From Aestuariivirga litoralis (GTDB lineage: Bacteria; Pseudomonadota; Alphaproteobacteria; Rhizobiales; Aestuariivirgaceae), in contig NZ_QKVK01000012.1 in NCBI RefSeq assembly GCF_003234965.1, positions 1-64,000 on the forward strand: 64,000 nt of DNA, read 5' to 3'. The position numbers were made by a program, and so were the translations under genes. Position 1 is the first letter of the stretch. Each line of letters opens with the position of its first letter. Under the pieces are notes generated by a model, which saw only the letters and a program-made list of their open reading frames with translations, ran no database searches and was not told the origin of the DNA. Positions 40,884 through 49,385 of the stretch are shown piece by piece.

Positions 40884-43800
40884 CAGCGCATCAGGTCCCA
40901 GCCTTCATCCTGCGAGGTGAGCTTGCGCCGCGCCGCCGCCAGCCGCGCCAGCGTCTCGGCCGAAGGATCGGCTTCGGCCATGTCGCAGGCAATGCGCAGC
41001 GCCAGCATGCGGGCCCCCATCTTCTCCGCAACCTGCAGGGCCGCCGCCAGCGCGTCGCGCGCTGCGCCCTCCTCGCCGCTGGCCCGCAGGATCTGGGCCC
41101 GCAGCCGCATCAGCTCGGGCTCGAGGAAGGTTTCCCTGGTGCGGTTCTGCACCGCCTCCGACTGCTGCAGGGCCGCGTCGGCCTCGGCCGGGCTGCCACT
41201 CCTGAGGTAGAGCTGCGCCAGCACGATGCCGATCACCTGCTGATAGTTGTAGGGGTTCATCCGCCGGAAATCGGCAAGCTTCTGGTTCAGCGCCGCATAT
41301 TCGGCCGCCGCGGGCGGTGCTTCCCGCATCAGCAGCTGCACGCCCATGACGAAGAAGCCGCCGGCCGAACGCATGACGCCGAGGTCGTGGCGCCGCCCCA
41401 GCTCGGCGCATTCCTGCGCCGCCGCAAGGCACTGCTGCCAGTCGCCGGCCACCAGCAGCAGCATCGAGCGGAAGATCAGCGCCTGCGCCAGCGAATGATG
41501 GTGGCGGATGCGGCGCGAATGGCTGACCGAGAATTCGCTGGCCGCCAGCCCGCCCACCGGGTCGCCCGAGATCCACAGCGCATAGGACAGGAAGGCCGAG
41601 CTGATCTCGGCATGATCATAGCCATGGCTGTGGGCCAGCGGCAGGTGTTGCGCCTCGTCATAGCTGTCGAGTGCCTCCTGCAGGGCAAGGGCGGCTTCCG
41701 CCAGCGCGCCGGTATGCAGCGCCACCACGCCCATGCCGCGCCGCCCGATCATGCGGAAGGTCCGGTCCTGCGCCTGCTCCGCCTTGGCATGCAGCAAGCC
41801 TGCCCACTTGCCGGCGGCGGCATATTCGGCCCGCACCAGGGCGTGGGTGTAGAGGCCGGTCAGGGCGATCAGCTCGCTCCGCGTCTCGCGCAGCTTCTGC
41901 GCCAGCTCAAGAACCTCGCGGCCCAGCCGCCCCGCCTCTTCCGAGGCAATGCCCAGCCGCGCCCGGCTGATCGATGACTGCGCGATCAGCACCCGCAGCC
42001 GCAGCGGATCGGTTTTCTCCCCCTCCCCCATCCGCTCGATCGACATCTCCGCCTGGCGCAGGAAATGCGTGGCTTCCATCAGGGCCGAACGCTGCAGCGC
42101 CTGCTCGCCCGCGGCCACCGCCAGCGGCGCCGCGCTGGCGTGGTCGCCACCCTCATGGGCATGCCAGGCAAGGTGCCCCGGGCGCTGGCGGGCGAGGTCG
42201 GCATGCGATCTGGTCAGTGCCGCGAAGGCACTGCGGTGCAGGCCCTCGCGGGCTGACTTCACCAGCCGCTCATAGGCAACCTCGCGGTAGAGGCTGTGGC
42301 TGAAGCGCACGCTGGCCGCGGCACTGCCGCCGCGGCGCTCGATGATGCGCGCCCGCGCCAGTTCCGCCAGGGCCGGGCCAAGGTCCGCCGCCGTCATCCC
42401 CAGCGTTGCGGCCAGCACGCGCTCCTCGGTGGGCTCGTCGAACACCGACAGGGCGGCGGTCACCTTGCGGCCCGATGGCAATGCGTCGAGCCGCGCCGAG
42501 ATGCTTTCGTAGATCGAATCCGGAACCTCGAACTCCTGTCCGGGCTGCGCCACCGTCCAGTCATGGGCCCAGCGCGCCAGCGCCTCCAGCATCAGCGGGT
42601 TGCCGGCACTGCGCGTGACGATCGCCTCGTTGATGGCCTCGGGCAGGTCGCGCCCCGCCAGGTGATGCGCCAGCACCCGCCGCGCCGCATCCTCGGTGAC
42701 GGGCGACAGCGGCACCTGCAGCGGCCCGCTCTCGGCACGCCACACCGGGTCCTCGGCCTCGCGTGAGGTGGCCAGCAGCATCACCGGCGTCTCGCAGGCA
42801 GTGTCGGCGCAGGCGGCCAGAAGTTCACGCGTCGTGGCATCGGCCCAGTGCACGTCCTCCACCACCACAAGGAGGGCGGCGGCCTCGCTCTGCATCAGGA
42901 AGCGGGCGAGGGTGGAGAGCAGCAGGCGGCGGTCGAGCTGCGTGGCGGTCACGCCGCCGGGCACCACGCCGCCAAGCCCCATCAGCACCGCGACCGCGCT
43001 GCGCTCGGCCGGCGTTGCCCAGGCGAACAACCGCTCCAGCTGCTCGAAGCGCACCTTCACCGCGCTGTCCGCCGCGGTGCCCAGCAGCGTGTCCAGAAGG
43101 TCGATCACCGGGCGCAGCGGCACGTTTGCGGAGAGCGCCATGCAGGACAGCCGCTTCACCTGGGCGCCGGCGCCGCGGAGCTCTGCTGCGAACTGCGCCA
43201 CCAGCGTCGACTTGCCGATGCCCGCCTCGCCCGACAGCAGCACCATGGCGGGCTGCGGCGGCCGCGCCGCGCGCCAGGCTTCGGCAAGCCGCCCGCGTTC
43301 CGCCTCATGTGCACTGGGAATGGCGGGGTCGATGCTGCGCGGTGGGCCGGGGGGCACGCCCTGCGGCAGGGCCAGCGCCACGGGCACCTTCTGGCCAAAG
43401 CCCTTCAGCGCCGCCTCCGGAAGCGCGTCGAAGGCGAATGCCGCGGCGGCCAGCGCGCGCGTCGCCTCGTCGACCACCACGCCGCCGGGCGGCGCCGTGG
43501 CCTGCAGCCGGGCGGCACGGTTGATCACCGGCCCCACCATCTGCGGCTCGCCGCCGGCATAATCCGGGCCGAAGCCGACGATGGCCTTGCCGCTGGCAAT
43601 CCCCACGCGCGCCTCGAGGTCGATCGTCTCGCCGCTGGCCAGGCGGTGCTGAAGCCCGCGCAGCCTTGCGAGCACGGCATGGGCGGCGCCGATGGCGCGC
43701 TCGGCACTTGCGGTCTGTGCCGTGGGAAAGCCGAACAGCATCACCACCCCGTCGCCCTGCACCGAGGCGATGAAGCCGCCATGCTGCCGGGCGGCGTCAC

Positions 43801-44143
43801 GCGCCGCCGCATGGTAGCGCTGGAGCAGGCCACGCATGTCGTCGGGGTCGAGCCGCTGGGTGAGTTCGGTATAGCCGACAAGGTCGCTGAACAGCACGGT
43901 GATGCGGCGGAACTCCGGCTCGGGCAGCGCCGTGCCGCTCTCGCGGTCGGCGGCGCTGCGCCCCGCCTTGAGGCGCTCCAGCAGCTTCTTGCGTTGTCCC
44001 AGCGTCAGGCCCAGATCGCGCAGGTCGCCATCCTCCAGCGACCACAGGAGGGTGGCGTCAACGTCCTCGGCAGCGAAACGCGGCGCCAGTTCTCCCAAGC
44101 CGACAGACTCGAGAACCGTCCGCACCTCCTCGTCTGGCCCCAC
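40850..44143 (-). CDS. SAM domain-class III nucleotide cyclase-NTPase-TPR signalling protein
   Basis: 1097 residues. In order: a sterile-alpha-motif-like domain (about 5-60, LESVGLGELAPRFAAEDV), a class III cyclase catalytic domain (about 75-260) with metal aspartates D87 (FSDLVGYT) and D131 (QGDGVVMLFG), a STAND/AAA-type NTPase with Walker A GEAGIGKS at 305-312, and a long helical C-terminal region resembling TPR repeats. Such proteins couple an unknown cue to cyclic nucleotide synthesis. GTG 44143 is chosen because GGAG sits eight bases before it; a TTG at 44209 is the only longer option. Convergent with and overlapping the quinoprotein operon. Confidence 0.83.
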   Translation of the reverse strand: MGPDEEVRTVLESVGLGELAPRFAAEDVDATLLWSLEDGDLRDLGLTLGQRKKLLERLKAGRSAADRESGTALPEPEFRRITVLFSDLVGYTELTQRLDPDDMRGLLQRYHAAARDAARQHGGFIASVQGDGVVMLFGFPTAQTASAERAIGAAHAVLARLRGLQHRLASGETIDLEARVGIASGKAIVGFGPDYAGGEPQMVGPVINRAARLQATAPPGGVVVDEATRALAAAAFAFDALPEAALKGFGQKVPVALALPQGVPPGPPRSIDPAIPSAHEAERGRLAEAWRAARPPQPAMVLLSGEAGIGKSTLVAQFAAELRGAGAQVKRLSCMALSANVPLRPVIDLLDTLLGTAADSAVKVRFEQLERLFAWATPAERSAVAVLMGLGGVVPGGVTATQLDRRLLLSTLARFLMQSEAAALLVVVEDVHWADATTRELLAACADTACETPVMLLATSREAEDPVWRAESGPLQVPLSPVTEDAARRVLAHHLAGRDLPEAINEAIVTRSAGNPLMLEALARWAHDWTVAQPGQEFEVPDSIYESISARLDALPSGRKVTAALSVFDEPTEERVLAATLGMTAADLGPALAELARARIIERRGGSAAASVRFSHSLYREVAYERLVKSAREGLHRSAFAALTRSHADLARQRPGHLAWHAHEGGDHASAAPLAVAAGEQALQRSALMEATHFLRQAEMSIERMGEGEKTDPLRLRVLIAQSSISRARLGIASEEAGRLGREVLELAQKLRETRSELIALTGLYTHALVRAEYAAAGKWAGLLHAKAEQAQDRTFRMIGRRGMGVVALHTGALAEAALALQEALDSYDEAQHLPLAHSHGYDHAEISSAFLSYALWISGDPVGGLAASEFSVSHSRRIRHHHSLAQALIFRSMLLLVAGDWQQCLAAAQECAELGRRHDLGVMRSAGGFFVMGVQLLMREAPPAAAEYAALNQKLADFRRMNPYNYQQVIGIVLAQLYLRSGSPAEADAALQQSEAVQNRTRETFLEPELMRLRAQILRASGEEGAARDALAAALQVAEKMGARMLALRIACDMAEADPSAETLARLAAARRKLTSQDEGWDLMRCQALLPAVTPG

Positions 44144-44263
44144 CCGACCAACTCCGTTTGTGCAACCAGAACGGCAGATTAGCCGGATTGCCGCCGAAGG
44201 GAAGGACAATGGCTGTCATGACGCAACGTCATTTTTACCTGCATGCTGCAGCGCAATACATTG

Positions 44264-44356
44264 TTTGCACTGCGAAAATCGTCATCGACCACCTGCGCGG
44301 CGTTGACTCGTCCGCAATTCCCCTGCACTTTTGCAATTTCAAAATCACAAATGCAA
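44264..44356 (+). promoter_or_regulatory. Control region with two TGCA-type palindromes before the sugar operon
   Basis: TTTGCACTGCGAAA (44264-44277) closely matches the palindrome before mdh. A second inverted repeat, TTGCAATTT (44331-44339) and AAATGCAA (44349-44356), lies 36 bp before the permease start. TTGACT at 44303-44308 is a possible -35. The 248-bp gap is shared with the divergent cyclase gene. Likely bound by a carbon-source regulator; the SorC protein encoded in the operon would normally bind close by. Confidence 0.45.
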
Positions 44357-44391
44357 TCGCCCGCAACGCCGGGCCATGGGAGCCGTCCTGA

Positions 44392-45318
44392 ATGCCTGCC
44401 GATTCCGCCAGCCTCGACCTGCGCGAGACGGATCGCCGTCCCTGGCTGCCGCACTGGCTGACCTCCGAAAGCCCCTTCCCCTGGCTCTTCCCCGCCGCGG
44501 CGCTGATGGTGGTCTTCGGCATCTATCCGCTGCTCTATGCGGTGACGCTGTCGCTCTACAAGAAGAACGCCGCCACCCGGAAGATGGTCTTCGACCCCAC
44601 CCATAACTGGACCAAGATCCTCGGCGACGAGCGCGTCTGGAACGCCATCTACAACACCTTCCTCTACACGGGGATCGCACTCCTCTTCCAGCTGGTGCTG
44701 GGCATGCTGATCGCGCTCCTCCTCGATTCGGACCGCAAGGGCTACGGCGTGCTGCGCGCCATGATGACGCTGCCTCTCGTCATCCCGCCGGCCGTCACCG
44801 GCATGATGTTCCTTCTCATGCTCAACGGCTCCTTCGGCGTGCTGAGCCGCGGGCTCATCGCGCTGGGCATTTTCCCGGTCGGCTTCTCGATCCTCGGCAC
44901 GGCCAACACCGCGATGGCCGGCGTGCTGCTGGCCGAGATCTGGCAGTGGACGCCCTTCATGGTGCTCATCATGCTGGCGGGCCTGCGCTCGCTCCCCAAG
45001 GAGCCCTTCGAGGCCGCGGCCATCGATGGCGCCAATGCCTTCCAGGCCTTCTTCAAGCTCACGCTGCCGATGATGTCGAAGGTCATCGCCATCGCGGTGC
45101 TGATCCGCGGCATCGACCTGTTCCGCGCCTTCGACTACATCAAGGTGATGACCGATTCCGGCCCCGGCACGGCGACCGAGACGCTCACCTCCTATGCCGG
45201 CCGCATCTATTTCGGCAATGCCGACTTCCCCTATGCCTCCACCGTGGCGCTGCTGACGCTGGTCATCGTCATCGTCGCCTCCACCCTCTTCATGCAGATC
45301 TTCAGGGTGAAACTCTGA
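44392..45318 (+). CDS. Sugar ABC transporter permease (MalF/UgpA type)
   Basis: 308 residues, inner-membrane subunit with about six predicted membrane segments (for example WLFPAAALMVVFGIYPLL and VIPPAVTGMMFLLML). The ATPase-contact EAA loop is visible as EAAAIDGANAFQAFFKLTLP. GGGAG ten bases upstream supports the start. The stop overlaps the second permease by one base (TGATG). With 45318, 46271 and 50899 it forms an importer of the carbohydrate-uptake-1 type, probably for a polyol or sugar. Confidence 0.9.
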   Translation: MPADSASLDLRETDRRPWLPHWLTSESPFPWLFPAAALMVVFGIYPLLYAVTLSLYKKNAATRKMVFDPTHNWTKILGDERVWNAIYNTFLYTGIALLFQLVLGMLIALLLDSDRKGYGVLRAMMTLPLVIPPAVTGMMFLLMLNGSFGVLSRGLIALGIFPVGFSILGTANTAMAGVLLAEIWQWTPFMVLIMLAGLRSLPKEPFEAAAIDGANAFQAFFKLTLPMMSKVIAIAVLIRGIDLFRAFDYIKVMTDSGPGTATETLTSYAGRIYFGNADFPYASTVALLTLVIVIVASTLFMQIFRVKL

Positions 45319-46226
45319 TGGAAACCTCGCGTCCCCTCCAGATCCTGCGCGACGTCACCGCCGTCCTGGTGGTCGGCCTCTTCATGTTCCCCATCTTCTG
45401 GTGGGCGTTGACCTCGATCAAGCCGAGCTCGGCGATCTTCGACAAGGACCGCGTCAACTTCTTCGACTTCGTGCCGACCTTCATCAACTACGGCGTGACG
45501 CTGCTCGGCATGTCGCGCTCGGAAATGGCCATCGACCAGGGCATCGGCATGGGTGTCGGCGGCGGCGGCGCCTATGATTCGCGCCAGTCGATCATGGAAT
45601 CGATCATCGTGTCGTTGGGCGCCACCACCATCACGATGATCGTCGCGGTGTTTGCGGCCTATGCCATCTCGCGCATGATGTTCAAGGGCCGCAACCACTA
45701 TCTCAACTGGGTGCTGGGCCAGCGCTTCATGCCGCCCATCGCGATTCTCGTGCCGCTGGTGACGATCTACAAGACGGCGGGCCTGCGCGACACCGACAAC
45801 CTCGCCATGGGCTATTTCGGCCTCATGATGATCTACGCGCTGATGAACCTGCCCATTGCCGTGCTCCTCATGAAGTCCTTCCTCGACGACGTGCCGAAGG
45901 ACGTGGACGAGGCGGCGATGATCGACGGCGCCACGCGCTTCCAGACCTTCCGCAAGGTGGTGCTGCCCATGGTCAAGGGCGGCATCGCGGCGTCTGCCGT
46001 CCTCGTCTTCATCTTCAGCTGGACCGAATTCCTGCTGTCGCTTTTCCTCACGACGGAGATCCGCACCGTGCCGGTGAAGATCCAGACCTTCGTGACCTCG
46101 ACGGGCAATGAATGGGGCTTCATCGCGGCGCTGGGCACGGCGGCGATCATCCCGAGCTTCATCTTCATCCTGCTCGTTCAAAAGAATCTGGTGCGCGGCC
46201 TCACGCTTGGCTCCCTGAAAGAGTGA
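45318..46226 (+). CDS. Sugar ABC transporter permease (MalG/UgpE type)
   Basis: 302 residues, the second permease of the pair. The EAA loop is DEAAMIDGATRFQTFRKVVLP near the C-terminal third; several hydrophobic segments precede it. A glycine-rich insertion (GIGMGVGGGGAYDSR) around 75-90, between the first membrane segments, is longer than usual. Start on the overlapping ATG; translation is coupled to the first permease. Confidence 0.9.
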   Translation: METSRPLQILRDVTAVLVVGLFMFPIFWWALTSIKPSSAIFDKDRVNFFDFVPTFINYGVTLLGMSRSEMAIDQGIGMGVGGGGAYDSRQSIMESIIVSLGATTITMIVAVFAAYAISRMMFKGRNHYLNWVLGQRFMPPIAILVPLVTIYKTAGLRDTDNLAMGYFGLMMIYALMNLPIAVLLMKSFLDDVPKDVDEAAMIDGATRFQTFRKVVLPMVKGGIAASAVLVFIFSWTEFLLSLFLTTEIRTVPVKIQTFVTSTGNEWGFIAALGTAAIIPSFIFILLVQKNLVRGLTLGSLKE

Positions 46227-46270
46227 AGCAGCGCGCGAGAACCTAAGGCTCAACCCATGGGAGGATCACA

Positions 46271-47791
46271 ATGAGCTTCAAAGACTACGACAAGAAGACG
46301 TTCATCGCCGATGTGGCGCGCGACTTTGCCGCCCGCCGCATCTCGAAGCGCGACTTCATGAAGAAGATGGCGCTTGCCGGCGTCGGCTTCTCGGCCTTCT
46401 CGGCCGGCCTTCTCGGCAACCAGCGCGGCTTCCGCGGCAACCTCGGCCTGATCGGCACCGAGGCCATGGCGCAGGACGCCTCGACCACGCAGTGGCTGAA
46501 GGACGTGGGCTCCAAGTTCAAGGGCACCAAGATCCGCTACACCTCGGAAGCCACACCGCCCACCGTCGTGCTCGACCAGATCAAGAAGGAATTCACCGAG
46601 CCGACCGGCATCGAGGTCGAGGTCGAGATCGTTCCGCTCGAGCAGGTTCTCGCCAAGGCCACGCAGGACGTGCAGGGCCAGCTCGGCACCTACGACCTCT
46701 ACTACCTCGACCAGTCCTGGGTGGCGACCTTCGCGCAGGACACCATCGATCCGATGCAGTACTACAAGGACAAGCCGGATCTCGCCATGCCGGGCTTCGA
46801 CTGGGACGACTTCTCGAAGCCGCTGGTCGAAGGCCTCGCCATGTATGACGGCAAGATGGTCGGCATTCCCTTCGACATCCCGATCTTCATGCTGATGTAC
46901 AGGAAGGACATCCTCGAGAAGCACGGCATCGCGGTGCCGACGACGGTGGACGAGTTCACTGCCGCCATCAAGAAGATCACCGAGGCCGAGAAGGCCAACG
47001 GCATGTACGGCACCGGCCTCCAGGCCAAGTCCGGCCACTATTCGCTGAACTGCGACTGGACCCAGATGGTGTGGAACGCCGGCGGCTCGATCTTCGGCGC
47101 CGACAAGAAGTTCAAGGGCAACGACGCGGCCGGCATCGAAGGCCTCGCGCTGTACCAGGAATGGGCCAAGAACGCCCCGCCCGAGTCGCTCAACTCCACC
47201 TGGGACGGCCAGTTCCAGATGATGGCGTCCGGCCAGTGCGCCCTCGTCCAGTCCTGGGACGAGTTCTTCCCCGGCCTCGACGGCAAGGACTCCAAGGTCC
47301 AGGGCCTGTGGATGCCGGCGAAGCCGCTCATCGGCAAGGACCTGCGTCCGAAGTCGGAAGTGGGCTTCGGCGAAGTGCCGAACCGGGCCCACCAGGGCGG
47401 CTCGGTGCTGGGCCTGTCGAAGTACTCCAAGAACGTCGATGCGGCCTGGGTCTTCATGCAGTGGGCCTGCTCGAAGGACGTGATGACGCGCTGCACGCTG
47501 ATCGGCGGCTTCGCCCCGATGCGCCTGTCGTCCTTCACCGATCCGCGCGTCAACGAGAAGGCCGTCGTGGGCCCCGGCACCACGCGCCATCTCGAGATGG
47601 TCAAGTGGATCATCGACAACGACATGGCCTCCGAACCCGACATGCCGCTGTGGGCTGGCTTCTCGAACAACGAAATCCCGGTCAACCTCGGCAAGCTGCT
47701 CACCGGCCAGGACTTCGGCGGCGACCCGAAGAAGTGCATGGACACGATCGCCGCGGCGATCGATGCCGCCGTGGCCGACGCCGGCCTCTAA
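46271..47791 (+). CDS. ABC transporter substrate-binding protein, Tat-type signal
   Basis: A 506-residue periplasmic solute-binding protein (family 1 type). The N-terminus is a twin-arginine-like signal (ISKRDFMKKMALAG) followed by a hydrophobic stretch and a cut site near AMAQD (about 60). The mature part has the two-lobe architecture; TRHLEMVKWIIDND and SVLGLSKYSKNVDAAW are near the C-terminal hinge. It binds the operon's substrate, which is unknown. GGGAGGA precedes the start. A strong terminator directly follows the gene, so it is likely made in excess of the downstream enzymes. Confidence 0.9.
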   Translation: MSFKDYDKKTFIADVARDFAARRISKRDFMKKMALAGVGFSAFSAGLLGNQRGFRGNLGLIGTEAMAQDASTTQWLKDVGSKFKGTKIRYTSEATPPTVVLDQIKKEFTEPTGIEVEVEIVPLEQVLAKATQDVQGQLGTYDLYYLDQSWVATFAQDTIDPMQYYKDKPDLAMPGFDWDDFSKPLVEGLAMYDGKMVGIPFDIPIFMLMYRKDILEKHGIAVPTTVDEFTAAIKKITEAEKANGMYGTGLQAKSGHYSLNCDWTQMVWNAGGSIFGADKKFKGNDAAGIEGLALYQEWAKNAPPESLNSTWDGQFQMMASGQCALVQSWDEFFPGLDGKDSKVQGLWMPAKPLIGKDLRPKSEVGFGEVPNRAHQGGSVLGLSKYSKNVDAAWVFMQWACSKDVMTRCTLIGGFAPMRLSSFTDPRVNEKAVVGPGTTRHLEMVKWIIDNDMASEPDMPLWAGFSNNEIPVNLGKLLTGQDFGGDPKKCMDTIAAAIDAAVADAGL

Positions 47792-47802
47792 GCAACCCGA
47801 CG

Positions 47803-47832
47803 CGGAGGCGGCACAGCGCCGCCTCCGTTTTT
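47803..47832 (+). terminator. Terminator/attenuator after the binding-protein gene
   Basis: A perfect 10-base stem CGGAGGCGGC / GCCGCCTCCG (47803-47812 and 47818-47827), loop ACAGC, then five T. It sits inside the operon, 12 bp after the binding-protein stop, and would let only part of the transcripts continue into the catabolic genes. Confidence 0.9.
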
Positions 47833-47858
47833 GATCCCTGAGAGAAGCATCCCGTCCC

Positions 47859-49385
47859 ATGCGCCCCGATCTCGTCATCGGCATCGACAGCTCGACCACG
47901 GCCACCAAGGCCATTGCCTTCGATGCCAGGGGCCGCATCGTCGCGGAAGGCCGCGCGCCCATTCCGCTCTCCAACCCGCATCCTGGCTGGTTCGAGCAGG
48001 AGGTCAGCGACTGGACCGGCGCGCTGATCAAGGCGCTGAAGCAGCTCGCAAAGAAGATCGACATGAAGCGGGTGGCGGGCCTCGCCATCTCCAACCAGCG
48101 CGAAAGCTTCGCGCAGTTCGATTCGAAGGGCAAGGCGCTCCGCCCCGGCACGTTGTGGCTCGATGAGCGCGCGCAGACAGAAGTGAAGGACATCGTCGCC
48201 GAACTGGGCGCCGACACGGTCCACCACATTTCCGGCAAGCCCGCCGACGTCACCCCCTGCCTCTATCGCTGCCGCTGGCTCTCCACCCACATGCCGAAGG
48301 TCTGGGCGAAGACGGCCCACACGGCAGAGGTCCATGGCGTCCTCACGCATTTCCTCACCGGCACATGGGCCACCTCTACGGCCTCGGCCGACCCGATGGG
48401 CCTGCTCGATGTCCAGTCCTATGACTGGTCGGACGTGCTGCTGAAGGCCGCCCGTCTGCGCCGCGACCAGATGCCGACGCTCCATCGCCCCGGCGACGTC
48501 ATGGGCACGGTCACCGCGGAGGCCGCGAAGCTCACCGGCCTCAAGGCCGGCACGCCGGTCATCGCCGGTGGCGGCGACGGCCAGTGCGCCGGCACCGGCG
48601 CCAACACCTTCCTCAGCGGCCGCGCCTATGTGAACCTCGGCACCGCCGCGGTCTCCGGCAGCTACGGCAGGCATTACGCCGCGCACCGCGCCTTCCGCAC
48701 CATGATGGCGGTGGGCGAGGAAGGCTTCTCCTTCGAAACGGCCATCCGCACCGGCACCTTCCTCGTCAACTGGATGGTGGAGCGCCTGTTCAACGTGAAC
48801 CCGGGCAAGGACCCCGCCATCTTCAAGGCGCTGGAGAAGGAGGCGGCCGCCTCACCCATCGGCGCGCATGGCCTCGTGCTCGTGCCCTACTGGTCCGGCG
48901 TGATGACGCCCTACTGGGACTCAGCCGCGCGCGGCGTCATCGCCGGCCTCTCGGGCAATCATTCGCGCGGCGATGTCTATCGCGCACTGCTTGAAGGTGT
49001 CGCCCTCGAACAGGCGATGATGACCAACCAGGTGGCGGACGCCACCACACCCATCACCCATTTCGCCGCCGTGGGCGGCGGCTCGCGTTCCGATCTCTGG
49101 TGCCAGATCCTGGCGGACGCCTCGAACCGCGAGGTGAAGCGCCTCGAAACGGCCGAAGCCTCGGCGCTGGGTGCGGCCATGGCCGCCGCCAAGGGTGCCG
49201 GCTGGTACAAATCCGTGCCGCAGGCCTCCGCCGCCATGTCGGGCAAGCCATCCAAGACCTTCCGTCCACGGAAGAAGGATTCGGAGCGCTACCAGGAGCT
49301 TCTCGGCATCTATGCCGAGCTCTGGCCGAAGCTTTCCGACTGGAACCAGAAACTCGTCGATTTCTCACGAAGTGCAGGCAAATGA
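47859..49385 (+). CDS. FGGY-family carbohydrate kinase (xylulokinase-like)
   Basis: A 508-residue sugar kinase with both FGGY domains: IGIDSSTTATKAIAFDARG at the N-terminus (ATP loop), LAISNQRESFAQFD near 75-90, and GGGSRSDLWCQILAD near 407-421. The similarity is to xylulo- and related kinases; a second FGGY kinase occurs later in the operon, so the two probably act on different intermediates or isomers. Its stop overlaps the next start (ATGA). Confidence 0.88.
   Translation: MRPDLVIGIDSSTTATKAIAFDARGRIVAEGRAPIPLSNPHPGWFEQEVSDWTGALIKALKQLAKKIDMKRVAGLAISNQRESFAQFDSKGKALRPGTLWLDERAQTEVKDIVAELGADTVHHISGKPADVTPCLYRCRWLSTHMPKVWAKTAHTAEVHGVLTHFLTGTWATSTASADPMGLLDVQSYDWSDVLLKAARLRRDQMPTLHRPGDVMGTVTAEAAKLTGLKAGTPVIAGGGDGQCAGTGANTFLSGRAYVNLGTAAVSGSYGRHYAAHRAFRTMMAVGEEGFSFETAIRTGTFLVNWMVERLFNVNPGKDPAIFKALEKEAAASPIGAHGLVLVPYWSGVMTPYWDSAARGVIAGLSGNHSRGDVYRALLEGVALEQAMMTNQVADATTPITHFAAVGGGSRSDLWCQILADASNREVKRLETAEASALGAAMAAAKGAGWYKSVPQASAAMSGKPSKTFRPRKKDSERYQELLGIYAELWPKLSDWNQKLVDFSRSAGK

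Noticed and set aside
44144-44209. TTG start for the cyclase gene
   Set aside because: GTG 44143 has a properly placed ribosome site; the extra 22 residues add no domain.
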